9,766 nt of DNA from Paracoccaceae bacterium (GTDB lineage Bacteria > Pseudomonadota > Alphaproteobacteria > Rhodobacterales > Rhodobacteraceae). The stretch covers positions 1 through 9,766 of the forward strand of contig JAKITE010000108.1 in the NCBI GenBank assembly GCA_021648225.1, written 5' to 3'. Below, in pieces: positions 1-6,349 of the stretch. Positions within the stretch are counted from its first letter, which is position 1; the number at the start of each line of letters is the position of its first letter. Below the pieces are notes generated by a model. It saw only the letters and a list, made by a program, of their open reading frames with translations. It was not told where the DNA came from and made no database searches. The position numbers and the translations under genes are program-made.

Positions 1-161
1 CCGTGCTAAAAGACAAAACCCTTTATGTGCAGGCAGGCGGCGGCATTGTTTATGACAGCGTGGCCGAGGATGAATTTCAGGAAACCGTCAATAAATCCAA
101 AGCCCTGAAACAGGCCGCAACCGATGCAGCGCTGTTTGTGGATCACGGCTCAAATAATTAA
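1..161 (+). CDS. trpE: Anthranilate synthase component I, C-terminal end (partial)
   Basis: Only the last 52 codons are present, in the frame starting at base 3 and ending at TAA 159-161. The peptide contains QAGGGIVYDS followed by EFQETVNKSKAL, which is the conserved C-terminal signature of chorismate-binding enzymes (family form is close to QAGAGIV-DS followed by a conserved E-T-NK-KA stretch). TrpE converts chorismate to anthranilate with ammonia supplied by TrpG, and acts in the cytoplasm as the first committed step of tryptophan synthesis. The match to TrpE rather than another chorismate-binding paralogue rests on this short tail plus the trpGDC genes just downstream, so the family is sure and the exact paralogue is very likely. 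Its stop overlaps the stop of the opposing gene by 4 bases, so no separate terminator fits between them. Confidence 0.88.
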   Translation, partial: VLKDKTLYVQAGGGIVYDSVAEDEFQETVNKSKALKQAATDAALFVDHGSNN

Positions 162-1261
162 GGCCGCATGATCTGGCTAACCGGCACAATCTGCACCCGT
201 TCGGCAAACGGGCTTGCCATCCATTCGATCAGGGCCTGTATGGTTACATCACGGGTACGGGCATAAACAATCACGCTACCGTTGGTTTGAGCCGTCAAAG
301 TTGCGCTATCCAGCGCGCTTTTAATGGCCGCATTTTCGCCCACACCATCAATCACCCGATTAACGCTGCCAAACGGATTGCCAAAAAACCGGGACAGATT
401 GCGGGCATTTATATCCCCTGCTCCTGCAAAGGCGATGGTTCCCATGCCGTTAACCGCCGCAGTTTGAATCAATATCTGGGTGGCCCCCCCTTCAAACATA
501 ATACCGTTACTGCTGTTATCTATCAGCCCGATCGAGGCCGGAACATTGAGGATATACTCACTGACAACCAGATTTAGGTCTGTGTCAATTGGCACATTTT
601 CGGGCAGCAATGTCAGGACCTCAAATCCGGTTTCACGGTAATTGCGCGAAACCTGCGGGTCTTGCACCGTGCCGGAAACAGCAAAAGTTAGTGGAATATC
701 TGCATTAAACAATTGCTGAAGCGAGGCTTCAAGCGTGTCTTCAAAAATTATCGCCATCATCGGGATGTCAGGGTCGCGCGTGAAAGGCACTGAAAAAACA
801 TCAAACGCTTCGCCGGATGCCGCATCTGGCAAGGCTGGCGCGGCTTCAACCGGGGCGACCTCATCTGGCTGGGCTATCACAGCAACGGGCGGGGTTGTTT
901 CGGTTTCTTCGGGGGTAACTTCGACGCTGCCGGAGCCATCTCCGATATCTGGCACAGCGGCGCTTTCAGTAGCGACAACCGGCTGATCCACAGCGTCGCC
1001 AACCGAAAGATTGGCGCTTTCGCCAACATTTGGCGTCGAATCGGTATTGGCCCCCATAGTGACACCGGAATCATCCGGATTGCCCGGCCCGACATCAAAA
1101 GCCTGTGGCGCGGTTTGCACCGGATTGGCAACAGACGCCATTGGCGCTGGCTCAATCAGCGGAAAGGCAACGGTTAACCCAAGAAATATTACTACTGAAA
1201 CAATTAAACCATAAAGCGCGCCTCGTAAAAAACCGCCGCCTCTATTACGTCTTTTTGCCAT
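158..1261 (-). CDS. yibQ: Membrane-anchored divergent polysaccharide deacetylase family protein (YibQ-like)
   Basis: The protein has 367 residues from the chosen ATG (1259-1261). Residues 1-13 are basic (MAKRRNRGGG...), 14-35 form one hydrophobic membrane segment, about 40-150 are a low-complexity linker rich in Ala, Pro, Glu, Val and Thr, and about 165-367 form the folded domain, presumably periplasmic. That domain resembles the divergent polysaccharide deacetylase family (Pfam PF04748): IPMMAIIFED, then a short loop, then PLTFAVSG, a YRETGFEVLTLLP stretch and a closing IVYARTRDVTIQALIEW segment, as I recall for Rhodobacteraceae members. The family's usual acidic IDD motif reads FED, so deacetylase activity is doubtful; the substrate is unknown. 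The ATG was chosen because AAAAAGG lies 8 bases upstream and the protein then begins directly with the basic-plus-hydrophobic anchor. A GTG at 1304-1306 would add 15 residues. It sits between trpE and trpG but on the opposite strand. Confidence 0.8.
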   Translation of the reverse strand: MAKRRNRGGGFLRGALYGLIVSVVIFLGLTVAFPLIEPAPMASVANPVQTAPQAFDVGPGNPDDSGVTMGANTDSTPNVGESANLSVGDAVDQPVVATESAAVPDIGDGSGSVEVTPEETETTPPVAVIAQPDEVAPVEAAPALPDAASGEAFDVFSVPFTRDPDIPMMAIIFEDTLEASLQQLFNADIPLTFAVSGTVQDPQVSRNYRETGFEVLTLLPENVPIDTDLNLVVSEYILNVPASIGLIDNSSNGIMFEGGATQILIQTAAVNGMGTIAFAGAGDINARNLSRFFGNPFGSVNRVIDGVGENAAIKSALDSATLTAQTNGSVIVYARTRDVTIQALIEWMASPFAERVQIVPVSQIMRP

Positions 1262-1389
1262 TATCATAACCTTTTTGTTTCCAGCCCGAACAGGCTTTAA
1301 CTTCACCGCCCGAACCTGTTATCAATACTATAACGCGCAATCGGCTGGCTTGCAGCCCCAAAGCGCAAAAAATTAACCAAAGAGGCCCC
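1262..1389. promoter_or_regulatory. Divergent yibQ-like / trpG spacer with weak promoter candidates
   Basis: This spacer must supply starts for both divergent genes. On the minus strand TATAGT (1332 to 1327) has a poor -35 candidate CTGCAA 17 bases upstream, which would place transcript start near 1320 for the yibQ-like gene. The same AT-rich patch is a short inverted repeat, GTTAT-N7-ATAAC (1318-1334), a possible but unproven operator. I see no convincing plus-strand -35/-10 pair for trpG. The trpG ribosome binding site AGAGG is at 1381-1385, four bases before the ATG. There is no Trp-rich leader ORF and no attenuator hairpin, so ribosome-mediated attenuation is not supported here. Confidence 0.35.
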
Positions 1390-1971
1390 ATGCTGCTTTT
1401 GATCGATAATTATGACAGCTTTACCTATAACTTAATGCACTATCTGGGCAGCTTGGGCGCAGATGTTGTTGTGAAGCGTAACGATGAAATCGACGTGCAG
1501 CAAGCCATGGCGATGAAGCCAAGCTCGATTTTGCTGTCCCCCGGCCCGTGTGACCCGAACCAAGCCGGAATTTGTCTGGCCCTCGTGCAGACCGCTGCTG
1601 AAACCAGAACACCGCTGATTGGCGTTTGCCTTGGCCATCAAAGCATCGGGCAGGCATTTGGCGGCAAAGTTGTGTTGGCCGATGCCATCATGCATGGCAA
1701 AATGGGCACGATCACCCATACCGGCAAAGGTGTGTTTGCTGATATTCCCAGCCCGTTTCAGGCCACGCGTTATCACTCGCTAACCGTTGATCGTGCCACC
1801 CTGCCCGATTGCCTTGAAATCACGGCCGAGGTTGAAGACGGAACTATTATGGGGTTGCAGCACCGCGAATTACCCATTCACGGCGTGCAATTTCACCCAG
1901 AATCGATTGCCTCGGAACACGGCCATAAATTGCTGCAAAACTTTCTTGATATGACGTTGGAGCTGGCATGA
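1390..1971 (+). CDS. trpG: Anthranilate synthase component II (glutamine amidotransferase)
   Basis: The product has 193 residues, the normal length for a stand-alone TrpG. It hydrolyses glutamine and passes ammonia to TrpE for anthranilate formation in the cytoplasm. The class I glutamine amidotransferase triad is complete: the nucleophile Cys80 in GVCLGHQSIG (78-87), and His169 and Glu171 in GVQFHPES (165-172). The N-terminus LLLIDNYDSFTYNL and the oxyanion-loop LLSPGPCDP (48-56) are typical of TrpG/PabA. The sequence alone cannot exclude shared use as PabA in folate synthesis, but the trpD and trpC genes directly downstream make TrpG the main role. It is the first gene of a coupled operon. 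Its TGA overlaps the trpD start in an ATGA (1968-1971). The AGAGG site at 1381-1385 supports the start. Confidence 0.96.
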   Translation: MLLLIDNYDSFTYNLMHYLGSLGADVVVKRNDEIDVQQAMAMKPSSILLSPGPCDPNQAGICLALVQTAAETRTPLIGVCLGHQSIGQAFGGKVVLADAIMHGKMGTITHTGKGVFADIPSPFQATRYHSLTVDRATLPDCLEITAEVEDGTIMGLQHRELPIHGVQFHPESIASEHGHKLLQNFLDMTLELA

Positions 1972-2990
1972 GCGAAATACTAAAACCCATCATTGCCAAA
2001 GCCATCGACGCACCGCTTTCTGCCGCAGACGCCAAAACCGCTTTTGCTGAAATCATGGAAGGCAAGGCCACCCCCAGCCAGATCGGCGGATTTTTGATGG
2101 TGTTGCGCACACGCGGCGAAACCGTGGGGGAATATGCCGCCGCCGCTGCCGCCATGCGGGCGTGCTGCAAAAAGGTTAACGCTCCTGCAGCCGCGATGGA
2201 TATCGTCGGCACGGGGGGCGATGGCAAATCTACCCTAAATATTTCCACCGCAACCGCGTTTGTGGTGGCAGGCACCGGCCAAGTGGTCGCTAAACACGGC
2301 AATAAAAACCTGTCCAGCCAATCAGGCACGGCCGATGTGCAGGCCCAGATGGGGGTCAATGTCATGGTCGGCCCCGAAGTGGTTGAAAAAGCATTACAAC
2401 AGGCCGGTATCGGCTTTATGATGGCCCCCATGCACCATCCAGCGATGCGATATGTGATGCCCGCGCGACAGGAACTCGGCACGCGAACCTTGTTTAATAT
2501 TCTTGGCCCCCTGAGCAACCCTGCCGGTGTAAAACGCCAGCTTACCGGCGCATATTCTCGGGATTTGATTGTGCCAATGGCCGAAGTTTTGCGCGAATTG
2601 GGCAGCGAAGCCGCATGGCTGGTGCATGGCGGCGATGGCACCGATGAATTGTCTATCGCTGGCCACAGCTATGTGGCGCAGCTAAAAGACGGTGAAATCA
2701 GTGAATTTGAGATCACCCCCGAAGATGCAGGCCTGCCCGTGCATCCGTTTTCGGCAATTCTGGGCGGTTCCCCCGAAACAAACGGCTTGGCATTTCGGGC
2801 ATTGCTGGCCGGTGAAAAATCGGCCTATCGCGATGCGGTGCTGTTAAATGCAGCAGCGGCGTTGCTGATTTCCGAAAAAGTTTCAAACCTGCCGGATGGT
2901 GCAGAAATGGCGGCGCAAAGCATTGATAGCGGCGCAGCACTGAAATGCATCCAGATACTTGCAAAAATCACCTCTGAGGCAAAAACATGA
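1968..2990 (+). CDS. trpD: Anthranilate phosphoribosyltransferase
   Basis: The enzyme joins anthranilate to PRPP to give phosphoribosyl-anthranilate, the second step of tryptophan synthesis. The 340 residues match the family length. Visible motifs are the PRPP-binding GTGGDG (81-86), NIST (91-94), KHGNK (109-113), SGTAD (119-123), the GTRTLFNILGPLSNPAG stretch (171-187) and the metal-binding pair Asp226-Glu227 in GGDGTDELS. SGTAD stands where many homologues have SGSAD, a conservative change. The start is fixed by the ATGA overlap with trpG, and the gene ends in another ATGA overlap with trpC (2987-2990), so trpG, trpD and trpC are almost certainly translated in a coupled way. Nothing looks truncated or degenerate. 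Confidence 0.97.
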   Translation: MSEILKPIIAKAIDAPLSAADAKTAFAEIMEGKATPSQIGGFLMVLRTRGETVGEYAAAAAAMRACCKKVNAPAAAMDIVGTGGDGKSTLNISTATAFVVAGTGQVVAKHGNKNLSSQSGTADVQAQMGVNVMVGPEVVEKALQQAGIGFMMAPMHHPAMRYVMPARQELGTRTLFNILGPLSNPAGVKRQLTGAYSRDLIVPMAEVLRELGSEAAWLVHGGDGTDELSIAGHSYVAQLKDGEISEFEITPEDAGLPVHPFSAILGGSPETNGLAFRALLAGEKSAYRDAVLLNAAAALLISEKVSNLPDGAEMAAQSIDSGAALKCIQILAKITSEAKT

Positions 2991-3793
2991 ATGTGCTAGA
3001 TGAAATCAAAGCCTATAAACTGGAAGAAATTGCCAGCAATAAAGCCAGAACTCCTTTGGCCAATATAGAGGAACTAGCCCGCACGCAATCCCCGCCGCGT
3101 GGCTTTTATGAGGCACTTGTGCGGGCCGGACAGCGCGGCTATGGCTTGATTGCCGAGATCAAAAAAGCCAGCCCGTCAAAAGGGCTTATTCGTGCGGATT
3201 TTGATCCGGCAGCCTTGGCGCAAGCTTATGAACGTGGCGGTGCGACCTGTCTTTCGGTTTTAACCGATACCCCCAGCTTTCAGGGCGCGGATGCATTTTT
3301 GCAAGAAGCCCGCGAGGCCACAGACCTGCCCTGCCTGCGCAAGGATTTCATGTATGACACCTATCAGGTGGCCGAGGCGCGCGCCTTGGGTGCCGATTGC
3401 ATTTTGATCATCATGGCCAGCGTTTCCGATGATCAGGCGTCCGAACTGGAAGCCGCCGCCATTGAATGGGATATGGATGTGTTGATCGAGGTGCATGATA
3501 TGCCCGAACTGGAGCGCGCCGCCAAGCTGACATCGCCAATGATCGGCATCAATAACCGTAATTTGAAAACCTTCGAGGTATCGCTGGATGTAACCCGTGA
3601 TCTGGCGTCATCCGTGCCGGTTGGCCGTATGATTGTTGGCGAATCCGGCCTGACAGATCGCCATGATCTGGCGGCGATGGCCCGTTACGGCGTGCGTAGC
3701 TTTCTAATCGGCGAAAGCCTGATGCGCCAGGCGGATGTAGAATCCGCCACCCGTGAAATACTATCATCCCCTTGGTTGCCGGAGGCCGGATAA
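2987..3793 (+). CDS. trpC: Indole-3-glycerol-phosphate synthase
   Basis: This TIM-barrel enzyme closes the ring of CdRP to form indole-3-glycerol phosphate, with loss of CO2 and water. The 268 residues fit a monofunctional TrpC not fused to TrpF. Diagnostic segments are AEIKKASPSKG (56-66, with the substrate-binding Lys59), CLRKDFMYD (116-124, with the likely general acid Lys119), LIEVHD (166-171, with Glu168), INNRNLKTF (188-196) and VGESGL (217-222, phosphate binding). TrpF, which acts between TrpD and TrpC, is not encoded in this window. The start is set by the ATGA overlap with trpD. The last codons contain GGAGG (3781-3785), which doubles as the ribosome binding site for moaC, and the TAA shares one base with the moaC ATG. 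Confidence 0.97.
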   Translation: MNVLDEIKAYKLEEIASNKARTPLANIEELARTQSPPRGFYEALVRAGQRGYGLIAEIKKASPSKGLIRADFDPAALAQAYERGGATCLSVLTDTPSFQGADAFLQEAREATDLPCLRKDFMYDTYQVAEARALGADCILIIMASVSDDQASELEAAAIEWDMDVLIEVHDMPELERAAKLTSPMIGINNRNLKTFEVSLDVTRDLASSVPVGRMIVGESGLTDRHDLAAMARYGVRSFLIGESLMRQADVESATREILSSPWLPEAG

Positions 3794-4269
3794 TGCCAGA
3801 GTTTACCCATTTTGATGCATCAGGCGCTGCCCATATGGTGGATGTATCCGAAAAACAAATCACCAGCCGTGTGGCCATTGCCAAGGGTTTTATTACAATG
3901 CAGCCCGAAACGCTGGCGCTGGTTGCACAGGGCCGCGCCAAAAAAGGCGATGTTTTGTCGGTGGCGCGACTGGCGGGCATTATGGGGGCAAAAAAAACCC
4001 ATGACCTGATCCCGCTTTGCCATCCATTGATGCTCTCCAAAGTAGCGGTGGAACTGGCCGTGAACGAGGCCCGTGGCGGCATTGATATTGCTGCCACCGT
4101 TAAAAACACCGGCCAGACCGGCGTTGAAATGGAAGCCCTGACCGCCGTGAGCGTGGCCGGGCTGACCATTTACGATATGGTCAAGGCGGTGGATAAAACC
4201 ATGGTGATTTCCGATGTTCGGCTGGTGCTGAAAGACGGCGGAAAATCCGGCTTGTTCGAGGCAGAGTGA
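3793..4269 (+). CDS. moaC: Cyclic pyranopterin monophosphate synthase (molybdenum cofactor synthesis)
   Basis: MoaC converts 3',8-cyclo-7,8-dihydro-GTP, made by MoaA, into cyclic pyranopterin monophosphate, the first stable intermediate of molybdenum cofactor synthesis. From ATG 3793 the protein has 158 residues, the standard length. Landmarks are KKGDV with Lys51, KKTHDLIPLCHPL (67-79), GVEMEALTAVSVA (110-122) and DMVKAVDK (128-135), which puts Asp128 and Lys131 at the catalytic positions known for E. coli MoaC. A TTG seven codons upstream (3772) is open in frame but adds residues the family lacks; GGAGG at 3781-3785, 7 bases before the ATG, decides the start. It follows trpC directly (TAATG overlap). 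Its TGA overlaps the next start (TGATG). A run of eight A bases occurs at 3990-3997 without breaking the frame. Confidence 0.97.
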   Translation: MPEFTHFDASGAAHMVDVSEKQITSRVAIAKGFITMQPETLALVAQGRAKKGDVLSVARLAGIMGAKKTHDLIPLCHPLMLSKVAVELAVNEARGGIDIAATVKNTGQTGVEMEALTAVSVAGLTIYDMVKAVDKTMVISDVRLVLKDGGKSGLFEAE

Positions 4270-4272
4270 TGA
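4259..4272 (+). repeat. Left copy of 14-bp imperfect direct repeat flanking the moaC-moeA insert
   Basis: The bases AGGCAGAGTGATGA match 5160-5173 (AGGCTGAGTGATGA) at 13 of 14 positions, with the 9-base core GAGTGATGA identical. The repeat holds the moaC stop and the start of the next gene (TGATG) and part of its GAGG ribosome binding site. It may be a scar of the event that inserted the accessory genes, or it may simply reflect selection for the same coupled stop/start signal at both junctions. Confidence 0.6.
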
Positions 4273-4847
4273 GCAAAGGACGCTCGCTAGAATTATATTT
4301 TGTTGATGGCAATCCAGATGGAATGCAAACAGCAGAACTGTTTGGCTGGACCGGCGATGTTTTGCTGACGCCACGCACTAAAATCATACAAGCGCTGCAA
4401 AGAAATGAATCCAGCCACACAGGCGTCTATGTTTTACTTGGCGAAAATGAAAATGGTCCGCTGGCATATGTTGGCGAGTCGGAAGATATTGGCAACCGGT
4501 TGCGAGAGCATGCAAAAACTAAGGATTGGTGGGAGCTCGCGGTTCTCATTAGCTCCGCAGCTAATAATTTACACAAGGCCCATGTCAAATACCTTGAATC
4601 CAGACTGGTCGAGATTGCTTTGACGGTTGGTAAAATAAAATTGGAAAATGGAAATAAACCAACGCGATCAAGCCTTAGCGAGGCAGCCACAGCAAATATG
4701 GAGGAATTTCTAGACAATTTGATGATTGTTTTGCCTGCGCTTCGTATTGATGTTTTCTTAGACAAAACGGCTGACATAAAACCTGCAATTATCAAATCAT
4801 CACAAATTGAAAATGCTCCGACCTTCGAAATCGATAGCCAAAAATGA
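4269..4847 (+). CDS. GIY-YIG nuclease-domain protein, lacking its usual C-terminal DUF4357
   Basis: The product has 192 residues from ATG 4269. A short N-terminal module (about 5-45, LELYFVDGNPDG...) is followed by a GIY-YIG nuclease domain (about 50-115). The signature is complete: GVY (52-54), YVG (67-69), the catalytic Arg77 in RLREH (77-81) and the metal-ligand Glu110 in VKYLESRL. A helical stretch follows (about 135-165). The cellular target is unknown. I recall this architecture as an approximately 300-residue protein ending in DUF4357; here the frame stops at TGA 4845-4847 after a run of five A bases and the DUF4357 part continues in the next frame. The GAGG at 4258-4261 lies 7 bases before the ATG; a GTG at 4266 is possible but too close to it. 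The G+C content is lower than in moaC and moeA, and AGA and ATA codons appear, which suggests horizontal acquisition. Confidence 0.82.
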   Translation: MSKGRSLELYFVDGNPDGMQTAELFGWTGDVLLTPRTKIIQALQRNESSHTGVYVLLGENENGPLAYVGESEDIGNRLREHAKTKDWWELAVLISSAANNLHKAHVKYLESRLVEIALTVGKIKLENGNKPTRSSLSEAATANMEEFLDNLMIVLPALRIDVFLDKTADIKPAIIKSSQIENAPTFEIDSQK

Positions 4848-5164
4848 ATATCATGGCAAAGGCAGTAATTTCAGCTGGAGAAGTTGTTGTGCAAGCAGGT
4901 TCCACGGGACGCAAAATTTGGGTTGGCAAGGCATCGTGGGACTCGACATATAATCGAATAAGGACTCAGTTAATAGAAAATGGTGTAATTCTGGTTACAG
5001 ATAAAGGTTCAGAATTCACCAAAAACTTCGCTTTTTCCAGCCCGAGTGCGGCAGCCGCTGTAATTTTTGGCCGCGCAGCAAATGGCCGCACTGAATGGAA
5101 GATTCAGGGCACAAAAACTACATATGCTGAATGGGAAGAAATGCAGTTAAGCAATGGAAAGGCT
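4273..5164. other. Accessory insert inside the trp-moa-moe operon
   Basis: The sequence between the two direct-repeat cores has about 44% G+C by hand count over 4321-5160, against about 53-62% in the moaC and moeA lines counted. It uses codons rare nearby, such as CGA, ATA, AGG and TTA within 4955-4975. It carries only the GIY-YIG and DUF4357 genes, in the direction of the operon. No transposase, integrase, terminal inverted repeats or internal promoter were seen. In relatives, as I recall, moaC is followed directly by moeA; removing the insert between the repeat cores would restore a moaC-TGATG-moeA junction. Acquisition by transfer is an inference. Confidence 0.6.
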
Positions 5165-5170
5165 GAGTGA
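4844..5170 (+). CDS. DUF4357 domain protein, separated C-terminal half of a GIY-YIG protein
   Basis: The protein has 108 residues. Its second half holds the DUF4357 (Pfam PF14267) signature SPSAAAAVIFGRAANG (66-81) followed by RTEWK, and the N-terminal part (GEVVVQAGSTGRKIWVG, 12-28) fits the region before it in fused proteins. DUF4357 has no established biochemical role; it is found at the C-terminus of GIY-YIG and restriction-related proteins. The start codon overlaps the GIY-YIG stop (ATGA, 4844-4847) and no clear ribosome binding site precedes it, so expression would depend on coupled reinitiation or slippage. A second ATG at 4853 is an alternative. The frame is open upstream only to a TAG at 4835. 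One extra A in the run 4840-4844 would join both parts into a 300-residue protein. The stop overlaps the moeA start (TGATG). Confidence 0.75.
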   Translation: MNIMAKAVISAGEVVVQAGSTGRKIWVGKASWDSTYNRIRTQLIENGVILVTDKGSEFTKNFAFSSPSAAAAVIFGRAANGRTEWKIQGTKTTYAEWEEMQLSNGKAE

Positions 5171-5173
5171 TGA
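5160..5173 (+). repeat. Right copy of 14-bp imperfect direct repeat flanking the moaC-moeA insert
   Basis: AGGCTGAGTGATGA pairs with 4259-4272, with one mismatch at the fifth base. It contains the end of the DUF4357 gene, the TGATG overlap with moeA and part of the AAAGG ribosome binding site (5158-5162). It may mark the right edge of the insertion. Confidence 0.6.
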
Positions 5174-6342
5174 TTTCCGTAGAAGACGCTCTGACCCGCA
5201 TATTGGCCCTGTGCAAACAGACCGAAACCGAAACCGTGGATATCCGCGACGCCAATACCCGGGTTTTAAGCCAGGATGTAACCGCCATGCGCGACCAGCC
5301 GCCGTTTGATGCCTCGGCCATGGATGGCTATGCGATGCAGCGCCGGGATCTGGTGCTTGGGGCAGAATTCCAGATCATCGGCGAATCCCCAGCGGGGGGC
5401 GAATTTGATGGCCTAGTGACCCGCGGCACAGCGGTGCGGATATTTACCGGCGGCGCGGTGCCCAAAGGCGCTGATCTGGTATTGATGCAGGAAAATACTT
5501 CGCGTGACAAAGATGTAATGACCCTTACAGAGCTGCCCGGCGGCGGAGATCATATTCGCAAGAAAGGCTCGGATTTCAAGATTGGCGATGTTGTACATGC
5601 GCCGCGCCGATTGAACCCTTCTGATATTGGCCTGCTGGCCTCGATGAATATCGCGCAGGTTCCGGTGCGTAAAAAACCGGTCGTGGCGGTGATTGCCACG
5701 GGGGATGAGCTGGTGCAACCGGGCGAGGTTCCGGGGCGTTCGCAAATTATTTGCTCCAATAATTACGCGCTTAAGGCGGTGTTGGAATCCCAAGGCGCCG
5801 AGGTGCGGTTATTGCCGATTGCGCGGGATAATCGCAAAAGCCTGAAACAGGTTTTTGCGCTGGCTTTGGGCGCCGATATGGTGGTGACCATCGGCGGGGC
5901 TTCGGTTGGCGATTATGATCTGATTAACCCGATGGCGGCAGAACTGGGCCTGAAGCTGGATTTTTACAAAATTGCCATGCGCCCCGGAAAACCGCTGATT
6001 GCCGGCATGCTTGATGCGGCATTGATGATCGGCTTGCCGGGAAATCCGGTATCCTCTATGGTTTGCTCGCAGGTGTTTGTGCGCCCTGCAATTGACGCAA
6101 TGCTGGGCCTGCCCGCGCGGGCATTACCGCGCCAAACCTTTGAACTGACAAGCGCAATTGGCAAGAATGGCCCGCGCGAACATTACATGCGCGCCTATGT
6201 TTCAGGTGGGAAATGTTCGGTTTCCGACAATCAGGATAGCGGTGCCATGTCGATAATGGCGCAATCAAACGCGCTGATGGTTCGCGCACCTTTTGCCGAT
6301 GCATTGCCCGCTGGCGCGGCTGTGGAGTGCGTTCTGTTGTAG
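5170..6342 (+). CDS. moeA: Molybdopterin molybdenumtransferase (molybdate insertion)
   Basis: MoeA inserts molybdate into adenylylated molybdopterin, the last step in making the basic molybdenum cofactor. The protein has 390 residues, close to the family norm of about 400. Landmarks are PPFDASAMDGYA (44-55), IFTGGAVPKGAD (91-102), VIATGDELVQPGE (174-186), SNNYALKAVLESQGA (196-210), GGASVGDYD (242-250), RPGKPL (271-276) and GLPGNPVSS (288-296). These cover the N-terminal, MogA-like and C-terminal domains, and the enzyme looks intact. The ATG at 5170 has AAAGG at 5158-5162, 7 bases upstream; an in-frame GTG at 5167 is less well spaced. It is the last gene of the coupled operon and functionally pairs with moaC, from which it is now separated by the insert. 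The stop TAG lies only 68 bases before lexA. Confidence 0.96.
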   Translation: MISVEDALTRILALCKQTETETVDIRDANTRVLSQDVTAMRDQPPFDASAMDGYAMQRRDLVLGAEFQIIGESPAGGEFDGLVTRGTAVRIFTGGAVPKGADLVLMQENTSRDKDVMTLTELPGGGDHIRKKGSDFKIGDVVHAPRRLNPSDIGLLASMNIAQVPVRKKPVVAVIATGDELVQPGEVPGRSQIICSNNYALKAVLESQGAEVRLLPIARDNRKSLKQVFALALGADMVVTIGGASVGDYDLINPMAAELGLKLDFYKIAMRPGKPLIAGMLDAALMIGLPGNPVSSMVCSQVFVRPAIDAMLGLPARALPRQTFELTSAIGKNGPREHYMRAYVSGGKCSVSDNQDSGAMSIMAQSNALMVRAPFADALPAGAAVECVLL

Positions 6343-6349
6343 AAATATA

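Noticed and set aside
1307..1389. Tryptophan attenuator or leader peptide before trpG
   Set aside because: The spacer has no start codon followed by Trp codons and no terminator/antiterminator hairpins.
1847..2641. 264-residue minus-strand open frame opposite trpG/trpD
   Set aside because: It lies fully antisense to intact, motif-rich trpG and trpD, shows no recognisable domain, and has composition typical of a shadow frame.
3772..3792. Earlier TTG start for moaC
   Set aside because: It adds seven residues absent from the family, while GGAGG at 3781-3785 is well placed for the ATG at 3793.
3549..4169. 206-residue minus-strand open frame opposite trpC/moaC
   Set aside because: It is antisense to two well-supported enzymes, with no recognisable motif and no promoter or ribosome binding site of note.
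4838..4844. Classical -1 programmed frameshift heptamer joining the GIY-YIG and DUF4357 frames
   Set aside because: The bases read C CAA AAA, which does not fit X XXY YYZ because the first three bases differ, and no clear stem or pseudoknot was seen just downstream. Slippage on the A run alone or coupled reinitiation remain possible.
4273..5164. Insertion sequence or transposon as the identity of the moaC-moeA insert
   Set aside because: No transposase is encoded, and the two ends do not form inverted repeats; only a direct repeat containing the coupling signal is present.
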